Shown here: positions 37,201 to 39,536 of the stretch, one piece after another
Layout of the letters: every line of letters starts with the position of its first letter
Position numbering within the stretch: position 1 is the stretch's first letter
Assembly: GCF_000003605.2 (NCBI RefSeq)
Contig: NW_003158736.1
Coordinates: 43,278 to 82,813 of the forward strand
Origin: Saccoglossus kowalevskii
Lineage: Eukaryota; Hemichordata; Enteropneusta; Harrimaniidae
DNA length: 39,536 bases
Direction of reading: 5' to 3'
Translations under genes and position numbers: made by a program
The notes under the pieces: generated by a model
What the model saw: only the letters and a program-made list of their open reading frames with translations
Databases searched by the model: none
What the model was told of the DNA's origin: nothing

Positions 37201-37477
37201 AAAATAAAGTATTTCACAGTACACCATGCAAACATATCATAAACAGCTGTCTAGTACAGGACCTGTGCCAACATTGACACTGTTTACTACCAAGAAAAAT
37301 ATTAACCAGAGAATTTTAAGGAGCAGAGAATGAATTCTTACCAGCCTGGATTCTCTAGAATGTTCCTCTTAATCGTGCTTGGAATATTGCAGTTGTAGTA
37401 CCCCATTCCGATGTAACTCCGCCATGTTTGGTTTTGTGATGTTATTTCGTATAGCCTGGTAAGAACTTCATTTTCAC
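4820..37477 (-). CDS. GLDC: Glycine decarboxylase (glycine cleavage system P-protein), 20 exons, 5'-partial
   Basis: GLDC is a pyridoxal-phosphate enzyme of the mitochondrial matrix. It decarboxylates glycine and passes the aminomethyl group to the lipoyl arm of H-protein, the first step of glycine cleavage. Twenty minus-strand exons join in frame (37477 down to 4820) and give about 917 codons plus a TAG stop. They align end to end with animal GLDC from memory: [12 protein letters not shown] near the start, [72 protein letters not shown], the PLP-lysine motif [40 protein letters not shown] and [11 protein letters not shown] near the end. Human GLDC is about 1020 residues, so the mitochondrial presequence and roughly the first 120 residues are missing. 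No frameshift or internal stop was found, so the gene looks functional. Every intron is GT-AG. Seven copies of one repeat and five of another lie in its introns. Confidence 0.98.
5165..5277. repeat. Imperfect inverted repeat (foldback)
   Basis: The outer arms are GTTATTGGCCTGGCC and GGCCAAAGCCAGGACAATAAC. Inside them ATTATTGTCC pairs perfectly with GGACAATAAT. Just outside, GGCCAATA-TATAGT-TATTGGCC forms another hairpin. It may be a small MITE, but only one copy is seen here. Confidence 0.6.
5474..5534 (+). repeat. Direct repeat, copy 1
   Basis: Shares GACTTTTGACCAATAACATT and CTGTCTCATACTTGAGAGAC with the copy at 6143-6204, with a few substitutions. The two copies flank MITE copy b. Confidence 0.75.
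5785..5992 (+). mobile_element. Palindromic MITE-like element, copy b
   Basis: It starts TACTGTAAAATAC and ends ATTATTTTACAGTA. Landmarks include TTTTCGCTGAAGGAATGATT, CCTATATTTTACATTCAACT and CCATACAAAACACCC. It lies between two diverged copies of a 62-bp direct repeat. Confidence 0.88.
6143..6204 (+). repeat. Direct repeat, copy 2
   Basis: It is the second copy of the 5474-5534 repeat, with CGCTTTTGACCAATAAAATT and CTGTCTCATACTTGAGGGAT. The similarity fades after ACAGCA. Confidence 0.75.
6283..6428 (-). CDS. GLDC: GLDC visible exon 19
   Basis: The 146-nt exon encodes [20 protein letters not shown], then [20 protein letters not shown], then REQAAFPA. It matches the human stretch from [14 protein letters not shown] through DRPYSREVAAFP. 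The acceptor is TGTTCCAG and the donor GTGAGT. It enters in phase 1, completing a Gln codon, and leaves in phase 0. Confidence 0.97.
6429..7251 (-). other. Intron between GLDC exons 18 and 19
   Basis: This 823-bp GT-AG intron is AT-rich. I see no repeat family or coding signal in it. The short open frame at 6576-6794 has no recognisable protein match. Confidence 0.9.
7252..7359 (-). CDS. GLDC: GLDC visible exon 18
   Basis: The 108-nt exon encodes [20 protein letters not shown] then [15 protein letters not shown]. [22 protein letters not shown] is one of the most conserved C-terminal P-protein motifs. The acceptor is TTTTTTAG and the donor GTGAGT. It enters and leaves in phase 1. The intron to exon 17 is only 199 bp. 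Confidence 0.98.
7559..7651 (-). CDS. GLDC: GLDC visible exon 17
   Basis: The 93-nt exon encodes [20 protein letters not shown] then [11 protein letters not shown]. The HEFILDxRxFKK and [10 protein letters not shown] motifs are conserved. The acceptor is GTTGTAG and the donor GTGAGT. It enters and leaves in phase 1. Confidence 0.97.
7652..8257 (-). other. Intron between GLDC exons 16 and 17
   Basis: This 606-bp intron is about half occupied by a 3'-truncated copy of the tandem-core repeat element (about 7866-8135). The remainder is AT-rich with no recognised feature. Confidence 0.9.
7866..8135 (+). mobile_element. Tandem-core repeat element, copy 1 (3'-truncated)
   Basis: It begins at the 5' subterminal motif TAGCTCCGCTGT and continues through about one and a half core monomers (GAAGTCGAAAATATCAC, GAGGTCCACATGTAGTACC). 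It then breaks off into T-rich sequence. The leading hairpin and the 3' terminal hairpin are both missing. It lies in the exon 16/17 intron. Confidence 0.85.
8258..8369 (-). CDS. GLDC: GLDC visible exon 16
   Basis: The 112-nt exon encodes [20 protein letters not shown] then [18 protein letters not shown]. It matches the human block from MMGGKGLKQAT through [12 protein letters not shown]. The acceptor is CTTTTTAG and the donor GTAAGT. It ends in phase 1. Confidence 0.97.
8505..8599 (+). repeat. Diverged dispersed repeat, copy 1
   Basis: GCCATTTTTGTCACAATCTT, GAAAGTGCAGACTATAAGTG and GGAGGTAACTGGTTGTGAAA align in order with 31935-32019. The family is unknown. Confidence 0.65.
8709..8892 (+). 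mobile_element. Palindromic MITE-like element, copy c
   Basis: It starts TACTGTAAAAAAAC and ends TATTATACAGTA. The left arm is shortened. The internal sequence closely matches copy b, including GCTGAAGGAATGATTCAGTG. It lies 76 bp from exon 15. Confidence 0.87.
8969..9116 (-). CDS. GLDC: GLDC visible exon 15
   Basis: The 148-nt exon encodes [20 protein letters not shown], then [20 protein letters not shown], then LPISWAYIK. [13 protein letters not shown] and [20 protein letters not shown] are conserved. The middle ([14 protein letters not shown]) differs from the human sequence in that variable loop. The acceptor TTTTTGCAG is followed directly by seven A's that encode the two lysines. The donor is GTATGG. 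A MITE-like element ends about 76 bp away in the next intron. Confidence 0.97.
9117..9622 (-). other. Intron between GLDC exons 14 and 15
   Basis: This 506-bp AT-rich GT-AG intron shows no repeat, RNA gene or coding signal that I recognise. Confidence 0.9.
9623..9885 (-). CDS. GLDC: GLDC visible exon 14, carries the PLP lysine
   Basis: This 263-nt exon is the longest of the gene. It encodes [20 protein letters not shown], then [19 protein letters not shown], then [20 protein letters not shown], and ends with [20 protein letters not shown] and PIGV. The Lys in [16 protein letters not shown] is the residue that forms the internal aldimine with pyridoxal phosphate (Lys754 in human numbering, from memory). 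The Gly-rich run after it is intact, so the active site looks functional. The acceptor is TTCTTACAG and the donor GTAAGT. It leaves in phase 2. Confidence 0.99.
9886..11103 (-). other. Intron between GLDC exons 13 and 14
   Basis: This 1218-bp intron contains a short inverted pair of AGAGGGCAG-type motifs (9917-9976). It also carries a full copy of the tandem-core repeat element (about 10397-10975), which ends about 130 bp from the donor of exon 13. Confidence 0.9.
10397..10975 (+). mobile_element. Tandem-core repeat element, copy 2 (full)
   Basis: It starts with ACAAGCAGCC-TGTC-GGCTG, then TAGCTCCGCTGT. Two full core monomers plus a partial third follow, then a GACGG-rich stretch. The terminal hairpin has arms AGCTCCGCT and AGCGGAGCT. 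The copy ends at about CTAA followed by a run of A. It encodes no protein. Confidence 0.92.
11104..11229 (-). CDS. GLDC: GLDC visible exon 13
   Basis: The 126-nt exon (42 codons, phase 0 at both ends) encodes [20 protein letters not shown] then [20 protein letters not shown] and KL. The AHGTNPASA motif is nearly invariant in P-proteins. The acceptor is TTTTTACAG and the donor GTAAGT. Confidence 0.98.
11434..11800. repeat. Minisatellite, 20-21 bp units, interrupted by a gap
   Basis: Left of the gap the unit is TTTCAAATGCGGTTAATCCTC (21 bp, up to one base variation). Right of it the unit is AATTCAAATGCGGTAATCCT (20 bp). Towards the right the units drift to ...ATACGGTAATCCT and ...ATATGGTAATCGCT. 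The array ends about 36 bp from the splice donor of GLDC exon 12. Confidence 0.93.
11563..11612. other. Assembly gap of exactly 50 N
   Basis: The N run lies inside the minisatellite and is a round number, so it is probably a placeholder for an array of unknown length. Confidence 0.97.
11837..12055 (-). CDS. GLDC: GLDC visible exon 12
   Basis: The 219-nt exon (73 codons, phase 0 at both ends) encodes [20 protein letters not shown], then [20 protein letters not shown], then [20 protein letters not shown] and [27 protein letters not shown] belongs to the PLP-binding half of the enzyme. The acceptor is TATTGCAG and the donor GTAACG. A ~20-bp minisatellite with an assembly gap begins within about 40 bp of this donor. 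Confidence 0.98.
12056..12444 (-). other. Intron between GLDC exons 11 and 12
   Basis: This 389-bp intron is AT-rich with a poly-C run near 12331-12341. Nothing else was recognised. Confidence 0.9.
12445..12571 (-). CDS. GLDC: GLDC visible exon 11
   Basis: The 127-nt exon encodes [19 protein letters not shown], then [19 protein letters not shown], then TTEME. HSETxIVRYMKxLENKD and [12 protein letters not shown] are hallmark motifs of the C-terminal half of P-proteins. The acceptor is TTTCTATAG and the donor GTAAGT. It ends in phase 0. Confidence 0.98.
12572..14084 (-). other. Intron between GLDC exons 10 and 11
   Basis: This 1513-bp intron carries the longest copy of the tandem-core repeat element (about 13125-13805). 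The rest is AT-rich sequence without a recognised feature. Confidence 0.9.
13125..13805 (+). mobile_element. Tandem-core repeat element, copy 3 (longest)
   Basis: It has the same ends as copy 2. The 5' hairpin loop is TATT instead of TGTC, with the stem CAGCC/GGCTG intact. The core has one extra monomer, which explains the greater length. The GACGG-rich segment near the 3' end is shorter than in copies 2 and 4. Confidence 0.92.
14085..14185 (-). CDS. GLDC: GLDC visible exon 10
   Basis: The 101-nt exon encodes [20 protein letters not shown] then [13 protein letters not shown], plus two bases of the next codon. It corresponds to the linker between the two aminotransferase-like halves (human ELVAESMGEECRG... 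FKRTSPFLTHQVFN). The acceptor is CCTTCAG and the donor GTGAGA. The linker is more diverged than the flanking exons, as in the family generally. Confidence 0.95.
14186..14578 (-). other. Intron between GLDC exons 9 and 10
   Basis: This 393-bp GT-AG intron holds no repeat or gene that I recognise. The open frame at 13996-14424 is a read-through of exon 10 in other frames. Confidence 0.9.
14579..14659 (-). CDS. GLDC: GLDC visible exon 9
   Basis: The 81-nt exon (27 codons, phase 0 at both ends) encodes [19 protein letters not shown] then VFGSDSTS. It matches human [22 protein letters not shown]. The acceptor is TTACTAG and the donor GTAAGT. It was recognised by protein similarity alone because it is short. 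Confidence 0.95.
14660..16064 (-). other. Intron between GLDC exons 8 and 9
   Basis: This 1405-bp intron contains a MITE copy (14787-14960). The remainder, including two overlapping short open frames near 15711-15946, shows no recognisable protein or repeat. Confidence 0.9.
14787..14960 (+). mobile_element. Palindromic MITE-like element, copy d
   Basis: It starts TACGATAAAATGCC and ends AAGCATTTTACAGTA, with TTGGAATTAATTTTCACTGA in the left arm and ATTAGCTCCAGCTG in the right. It carries a short internal deletion relative to copies b and f. Confidence 0.85.
16065..16204 (-). CDS. GLDC: GLDC visible exon 8
   Basis: The 140-nt exon encodes [19 protein letters not shown], then [19 protein letters not shown], then LRTFEDGT. 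It aligns with the human stretch from GLKRAGH to FRLFEDGT, which closes the N-terminal half. The acceptor is TTTTGTAG and the donor GTAAGT. It ends in phase 0. Confidence 0.96.
16205..18205 (-). other. Intron between GLDC exons 7 and 8
   Basis: This 2001-bp intron contains a full copy of the tandem-core repeat element (about 16274-16836), beginning about 70 bp from the acceptor of exon 8. From 16840 to 18205 I recognise nothing. Confidence 0.9.
16274..16836 (+). mobile_element. Tandem-core repeat element, copy 4 (full)
   Basis: It is very similar to copy 2 along its whole length. The GGTC of the GAGAGGTC motif recurs at 16373, 16530 and 16687, that is every 157 bp, which gives the monomer length. 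Both terminal hairpins and the 12-bp inverted ends are intact. Confidence 0.93.
18206..18311 (-). CDS. GLDC: GLDC visible exon 7
   Basis: The 106-nt exon encodes [20 protein letters not shown] then [16 protein letters not shown]. The [12 protein letters not shown] motif is typical of P-proteins. The acceptor is TTATTGCAG and the donor GTACG. It is separated from visible exon 6 by an intron of only 202 bp. It leaves in phase 1. Confidence 0.97.
18514..18610 (-). CDS. GLDC: GLDC visible exon 6
   Basis: The 97-nt exon encodes [20 protein letters not shown] then [36 protein letters not shown] is nearly invariant in P-proteins. The start of the exon (DSAKNKC) differs from the human DATGKEV, which is expected in that loop. 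The acceptor is ATTCTTAG and the donor GTAGG. It ends in phase 0. Confidence 0.98.
22182..22209. repeat. Short tandem of heptamer AGTGATA
   Basis: Four head-to-tail heptamers are present, the third with one substitution (AGTTATA). It is a small local feature in the longest intron. Confidence 0.7.
23976..24494 (+). mobile_element. Tandem-core repeat element, copy 5 (degraded)
   Basis: It is recognised by AAACAAGCAGCC at the left end and by diverged core monomers. The left inverted repeat is mutated (TAGTTTTGCTGT), and the right end stops at GATAAGCGCCGC without the terminal hairpin. It is the most diverged of the seven copies. Confidence 0.85.
24974..25170 (-). CDS. GLDC: GLDC visible exon 5
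   Basis: The 197-nt exon encodes [20 protein letters not shown], then [20 protein letters not shown], then [20 protein letters not shown] and MVGLT. This is one of the best conserved stretches of the P-protein N-terminal half ([25 protein letters not shown]). The acceptor is TTCTTCAG and the donor GTGAGT. It ends in phase 2, and the following intron is the longest in the visible gene (6363 bp). Confidence 0.98.
25171..27500 (-). other. Intron between GLDC exons 4 and 5
   Basis: This 2330-bp intron carries a near full-length copy of the tandem-core repeat element (about 25879-26467). The other sequence is AT-rich without recognised features. Confidence 0.9.
25879..26467 (+). mobile_element. 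Tandem-core repeat element, copy 6 (near full)
   Basis: The left end CAGCC-TCTC-GGCTG retains the stem with a different loop. The right-end hairpin is present with one stem change (AGCTCCACT). The first core monomer is partly deleted and rearranged near 25980-26060. Confidence 0.9.
27501..27648 (-). CDS. GLDC: GLDC visible exon 4
   Basis: The 148-nt exon encodes [20 protein letters not shown], then [20 protein letters not shown], then LVDTAHAHG. The FQYPDTEG motif is diagnostic of P-proteins. The acceptor is TTTTTCAAG and the donor GTGAGT. It enters in phase 2 and leaves in phase 0 between HAHG and SLAVCATD of the next exon. Confidence 0.97.
27649..29670 (-). other. Intron between GLDC exons 3 and 4
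   Basis: This 2022-bp AT-rich intron has a poly-C run near 27958-27970 and several poly-T and poly-A runs. I recognise no repeat family or gene in it. Confidence 0.9.
29671..29748 (-). CDS. GLDC: GLDC visible exon 3
   Basis: The short 78-nt exon has a TTTTCAG acceptor and a GTAAGT donor. Joined to its neighbours it reads [20 protein letters not shown] then VETRAE, matching animal GLDC at the [12 protein letters not shown] motif. It is too short to stand out as an open frame; the call rests on the protein match and on phase (in and out in phase 2). Confidence 0.96.
29872..29956. repeat. Compound microsatellite (TGTCC, TGGTC, CTAGTC)
   Basis: A pentamer run TGTCC passes into TGGTC and then into the hexamer CTAGTC before TGGTC returns. 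The start lies about 125 bp from the acceptor of exon 3. It explains the Leu-Gly and Thr-Arg low-complexity peptides that appear in minus-strand frames here. Confidence 0.9.
31353..31392. repeat. Perfect 40-bp palindrome
   Basis: The left half, TATAGGATAAGTATATATAT, is the exact reverse complement of the right half, with no spacer. The centre is an AT dinucleotide run. Confidence 0.95.
31490..31800. repeat. Duplicated ~70-bp block with small GTGCA hairpins
   Basis: 31490-31556 and 31701-31770 share CATGCACAGyGTGCA, TTGArTTTxxxTGCACTA and a terminal GCACCA. Small hairpins with three-base loops recur: TGCAC-AGT-GTGCA, TGCAC-AGC-GTGCA and GTGCA-TAG-TGCAC. Confidence 0.55.
31935..32019 (+). repeat. 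Diverged dispersed repeat, copy 2
   Basis: GCCATTTTTGTCCCAATATT, GAAAGTGCTGACTATAACAG and GAGGGAACTGGTGGTTAAAA are collinear with 8505-8599, with substitutions and short gaps. Confidence 0.65.
33651..33728. repeat. 28-bp tandem repeat touching the exon 2 donor
   Basis: There are two full units (33651-33678, 33679-33706) and a 22-bp partial (33707-33728), with core GATGCATGATGGGAAAAGAG. The splice donor of exon 2 is at 33734-33735. Confidence 0.92.
33736..33900 (-). CDS. GLDC: GLDC visible exon 2
   Basis: The 165-nt exon runs from a TTTCAAAG acceptor to a GTGGG donor. It encodes [18 protein letters not shown], then [19 protein letters not shown], then [17 protein letters not shown], a highly conserved block of the N-terminal aminotransferase-like domain. 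It enters and leaves in phase 2. The donor sits only about five bases from a 28-bp tandem repeat in the following intron. Confidence 0.97.
34177..34207. repeat. Poly-A run of 31 bases
   Basis: An uninterrupted A run, preceded about 20 bp upstream by a second run of 11 A. No retrocopy or LINE/SINE body was recognised to its left, so it is listed only as a homopolymer. Confidence 0.8.
35320..35850 (+). mobile_element. Tandem-core repeat element, copy 7 (near full)
   Basis: It begins ACAAGCAGAC-TGTC-GGCTG and ends in AGCTCTGCT...AGCGAAGCT followed by AATAAAA. Both ends carry point changes relative to copies 2-4, so it is an older insertion. Like all other copies it is in plus orientation, antisense to GLDC. 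Confidence 0.9.
36271..36480 (-). mobile_element. Palindromic MITE-like element, copy e (inverted)
   Basis: Its centre reads in the opposite direction to the other copies: GGGCGTTTTGTATGGAATTT comes before GAATGTAAAATATAG, and CACTGAATCATTCCTTCAGC comes after. It ends AGGTTTTACTGTAA. Confidence 0.85.
37021..37221 (+). mobile_element. Palindromic MITE-like element, copy f (best preserved)
   Basis: The left arm TACTGTAAAATACTTCATTT continues TCGCTTGGAATTAATTTTCG. The right arm is its near-exact inverse, ending GAAAATAAAGTATTTCACAG then TA. The outermost TA at each end is compatible with a TA target duplication. It lies 120 bp from visible exon 1. Confidence 0.9.
37342..37477 (-). CDS. GLDC: GLDC visible exon 1 (first exon found)
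   Basis: The 136-nt exon begins after an ...AACAG acceptor and ends at a GTAAG donor. It reads [14 protein letters not shown], then [17 protein letters not shown], then NILENPGW, the conserved N-terminal part of the P-protein. It enters with two bases (GT) of a split codon and leaves in phase 2. Animal GLDC usually has Cys just before ENE, so the missing upstream exon probably ends in T, making TGT. The true start codon is not in the window or is not recognisable. Confidence 0.96.
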
Positions 37478-39536
37478 CTGTTGAAAAAAAAATCATAATA
37501 TTTGAATATCTGAAATATTGGAAAATGTTTTAACATCTTCAGACTTTTGAGGTAGTAATATGGCATGTGTTAATTCTAGGTTTCTTCTTACAAAATTTTG
37601 AAGCAAAATTGGTAATTTTCTATAGTTTCGTTGTTGATTTTGAATCAAATTAACAAAATTTCCTATTGGCTATGAGGTCCTGATTAAATTTGTGAAAGTG
37701 GCAAATATTGAATTCAGCCTAACAACGATTGCACCGGGCTGTTCTGAAATGTGATCCAGTTCAGAAATGAGTGTGAATATCAAATAAAGTGCACATAAGA
37801 TTATTGTAATAAATAAATCATTAGTTTAAAATATTAAAATTCAATAATTTATTACAGAAGAGTATATTAGTTTCCATGGCAACAAATTTTTACTCATCTA
37901 ATGGAGAATTTACAGCATTATCAACTTTACTTACACAATATTTTTCTCACTGCTATGAGGATTCGTTTGAAACAGAAAGGTGGTCAATTTCATTATTCCA
38001 ATCTACAATGTGCATTATATGTACACGTAGCTCCTTATTTCAGACTGAAATTTTTCCCCCAGAGCCCTTCAAATTGATTCATAAACTATGAAATATTCAT
38101 ATGTAAATTAGCCATTATGTACAATATCTTATCACAGTCCCTCCATCTTAGATAGACTGTGGTTCTGTACAATCGAGACAGACAACTATATAAAGATAAT
38201 ATTATACACCACTAATTCATTCATTTGCGAGTGCTATTAATTCTACTTCCCATCTCCAGAGGCATATTCTGTTATCAAGCTGAACTAAGAATATTTGGCG
38301 GCACTTGGGGTAACGCATCACTAAACTTTCTTTTCAATGCGTCATACTCTACTTTACTTTACTTTAACTTTGTAAAAGGTAAAAAAAGCAGTTTCACTTT
38401 CACTTATTTTTTTTTCCCAGAACTTCCACATATTGTGCAATTTGAGATATTTACACATTTTGAACAATTGTGATACTGTTCATATTCTGCGAAATGCTTT
38501 TTTTTTTTCTTACAACTATCGTGAAACCCATCGACAAGCAATACTTTCACAAATAAAATTCGACAATAAAATGATACAGAATACCAGAAATGAATTTTGT
38601 ACAGGAATCAGCATATGCCGAAAAAATTCTCAATTCAAATCACGATTTGATACAACTGTAACGTAATAAGTAAATGTCAGCCTTTTTCAACAAAGAATGC
38701 TTAATCCACTAAAGCACACATTTTGAAGGTTTAAGTCTGATTGGCAGATGGCATGAACTTTGTAATTTCCTTCAGTTTTCAGACCTTTTTTTTTTATTAA
38801 AGGAGAGTTACTGGTACCTCACTCAAGTAATCTGCTTGTGCAATTTTTTTAAAATCCAAATAGACCATTTTCCGTACACTGCAAGAATCATGCGTTATGC
38901 GTGAAATCGAACGTAAAAACAGGACAAACAAAGGTCATAGCGACGTAGTGGCGTCAAACATCGCGTGGGATTCGACAAACGCGAAAGTATTTTGGGGACA
39001 TTTCCAAGCTTAATAATGTGCTGTCCACATTTGATGATAGGCAATTTCGATTAAGTGAGGGTATTCGAAAGCAATATTTCTCTGTCGAAGATCGGCCGGT
39101 CGGTGTGAGCTACGAAATAAGGAAATTAGAGTTCAAAATTAAATCGTTCAATTTTTGCGGCAGACGTTCGACGCGCGTCTTTCATGCATCTCGCGAGATA
39201 TCGCAATTGTACGGAAAATCACCTATTCAGCAAATTTTTATTGCATAAGTTAAGCTTAAAGAGAGCCATTTGAAATCCCTCCCATAACTTGCCTCAGTAT
39301 TTTTAGGAGAGCTACTTGTCACTCTCCAGCCATTTTGTTTAGGGCCAGAGTTTCACTAGATCTTGCCCTAAACATGGCTACAACTTCTGTAGTATCTTAC
39401 AAGGTTCATACATTAGGTAGGAACACACTTCCAAAACTTTGACAATTTTGTACAATTTATGGCATACAAAGCAGGTTTTTAGTCTTGTTAGCTTTACTAA
39501 AAATGGATACAAGGATATTCACTAGGTTTGGTATTG
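37478..39536. other. Sequence upstream of the first visible GLDC exon
   Basis: The next upstream GLDC exon should encode the conserved VPxxIRLxRPLxxxxPV region. I searched the minus strand by eye and did not find it. A CpG-dense patch (about 38893-39216) stands out against the AT-rich background. No other gene or repeat was recognised. Confidence 0.5.
38893..39216. promoter_or_regulatory. CpG-dense patch
   Basis: I count about 30 CpG dinucleotides in roughly 325 bp, including TCGCG, ACGCGCG and CTCGCGAG, in a window where CpG is otherwise sparse. It could be a promoter or first-exon region of GLDC, a regulatory island, or an imported repeat. No exon could be confirmed within it. Confidence 0.35.

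Larger units (their letters stand above)
33901..37341 (-). other. Intron between GLDC exons 1 and 2
   Basis: This 3441-bp intron contains a 31-base poly-A run (34177-34207), a tandem-core repeat element (about 35320-35850) and a short CCGTAGTAA tandem at about 36190. Two MITE copies in opposite orientations are also present (36271-36480 and 37021-37221). Confidence 0.85.

Noticed and set aside
38270-38360. Minus-strand peptide YDALKRKFSDALPQVPPNIL, weakly reminiscent of a P-protein N-terminus (VPxxI)
   Set aside because: It is followed directly by a stop codon, lacks the RLxRPL continuation and has no donor in the right phase. Chance resemblance.
39018-39248. 76-codon plus-strand open frame beginning at GTG in the CpG-dense patch
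   Set aside because: There is no ATG at its start, no recognisable domain and no supporting splice context. It probably reflects the CpG-rich composition.

Overview
The window is nuclear DNA from an intron-rich, AT-rich animal, most likely a marine invertebrate. It holds one recognisable gene, on the minus strand: the mitochondrial glycine decarboxylase (P-protein, GLDC) of the glycine cleavage system. I can place 20 consecutive coding exons between 37477 and 4820. All 19 introns are GT-AG, the reading frame stays open throughout, and the gene ends at a TAG stop at 4820-4822. The pieces encode about 917 residues that can be aligned from memory with human GLDC. The mitochondrial presequence and the first ~120 residues are missing; their exon(s) must lie beyond 39536 or are not recognisable here. 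Genus and phylum cannot be fixed from the sequence alone.

Layout, left to right. 1-4819 is downstream of the gene, with no coding signal and several old repeats. 4820-12571 holds the C-terminal half of the enzyme in ten closely spaced exons, including the pyridoxal-phosphate lysine exon (9623-9885). 14085-18610 holds the middle exons. 18611-24973 is the largest intron (6.4 kb) and carries little that I recognise. 24974-37477 holds the five most upstream visible exons, separated by 2-4 kb introns. 37478-39536 lies upstream of the first visible exon and includes a CpG-dense patch at about 38890-39220.

The rest is repeat-rich intron. Two families stand out. The first is a ~530-680 bp element with a core of ~157 bp tandem monomers. 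It has a 12-bp subterminal inverted repeat and a small hairpin near each end. Seven copies sit in seven different introns, all in the same orientation. Its architecture resembles non-autonomous rolling-circle (HINE/Helentron-type) elements. The second is a ~185-210 bp nearly palindromic MITE-like element with ends reading TACTGTAAAATAC, present six times. There are also local tandem arrays, some very close to splice donors, a 50-N assembly gap inside a minisatellite, a perfect 40-bp palindrome, and several diverged dispersed repeat pairs.

I found no novel multi-gene system. The points most worth following are the repeat family with its strict orientation, the tandem arrays abutting splice donors, and the missing 5' end.
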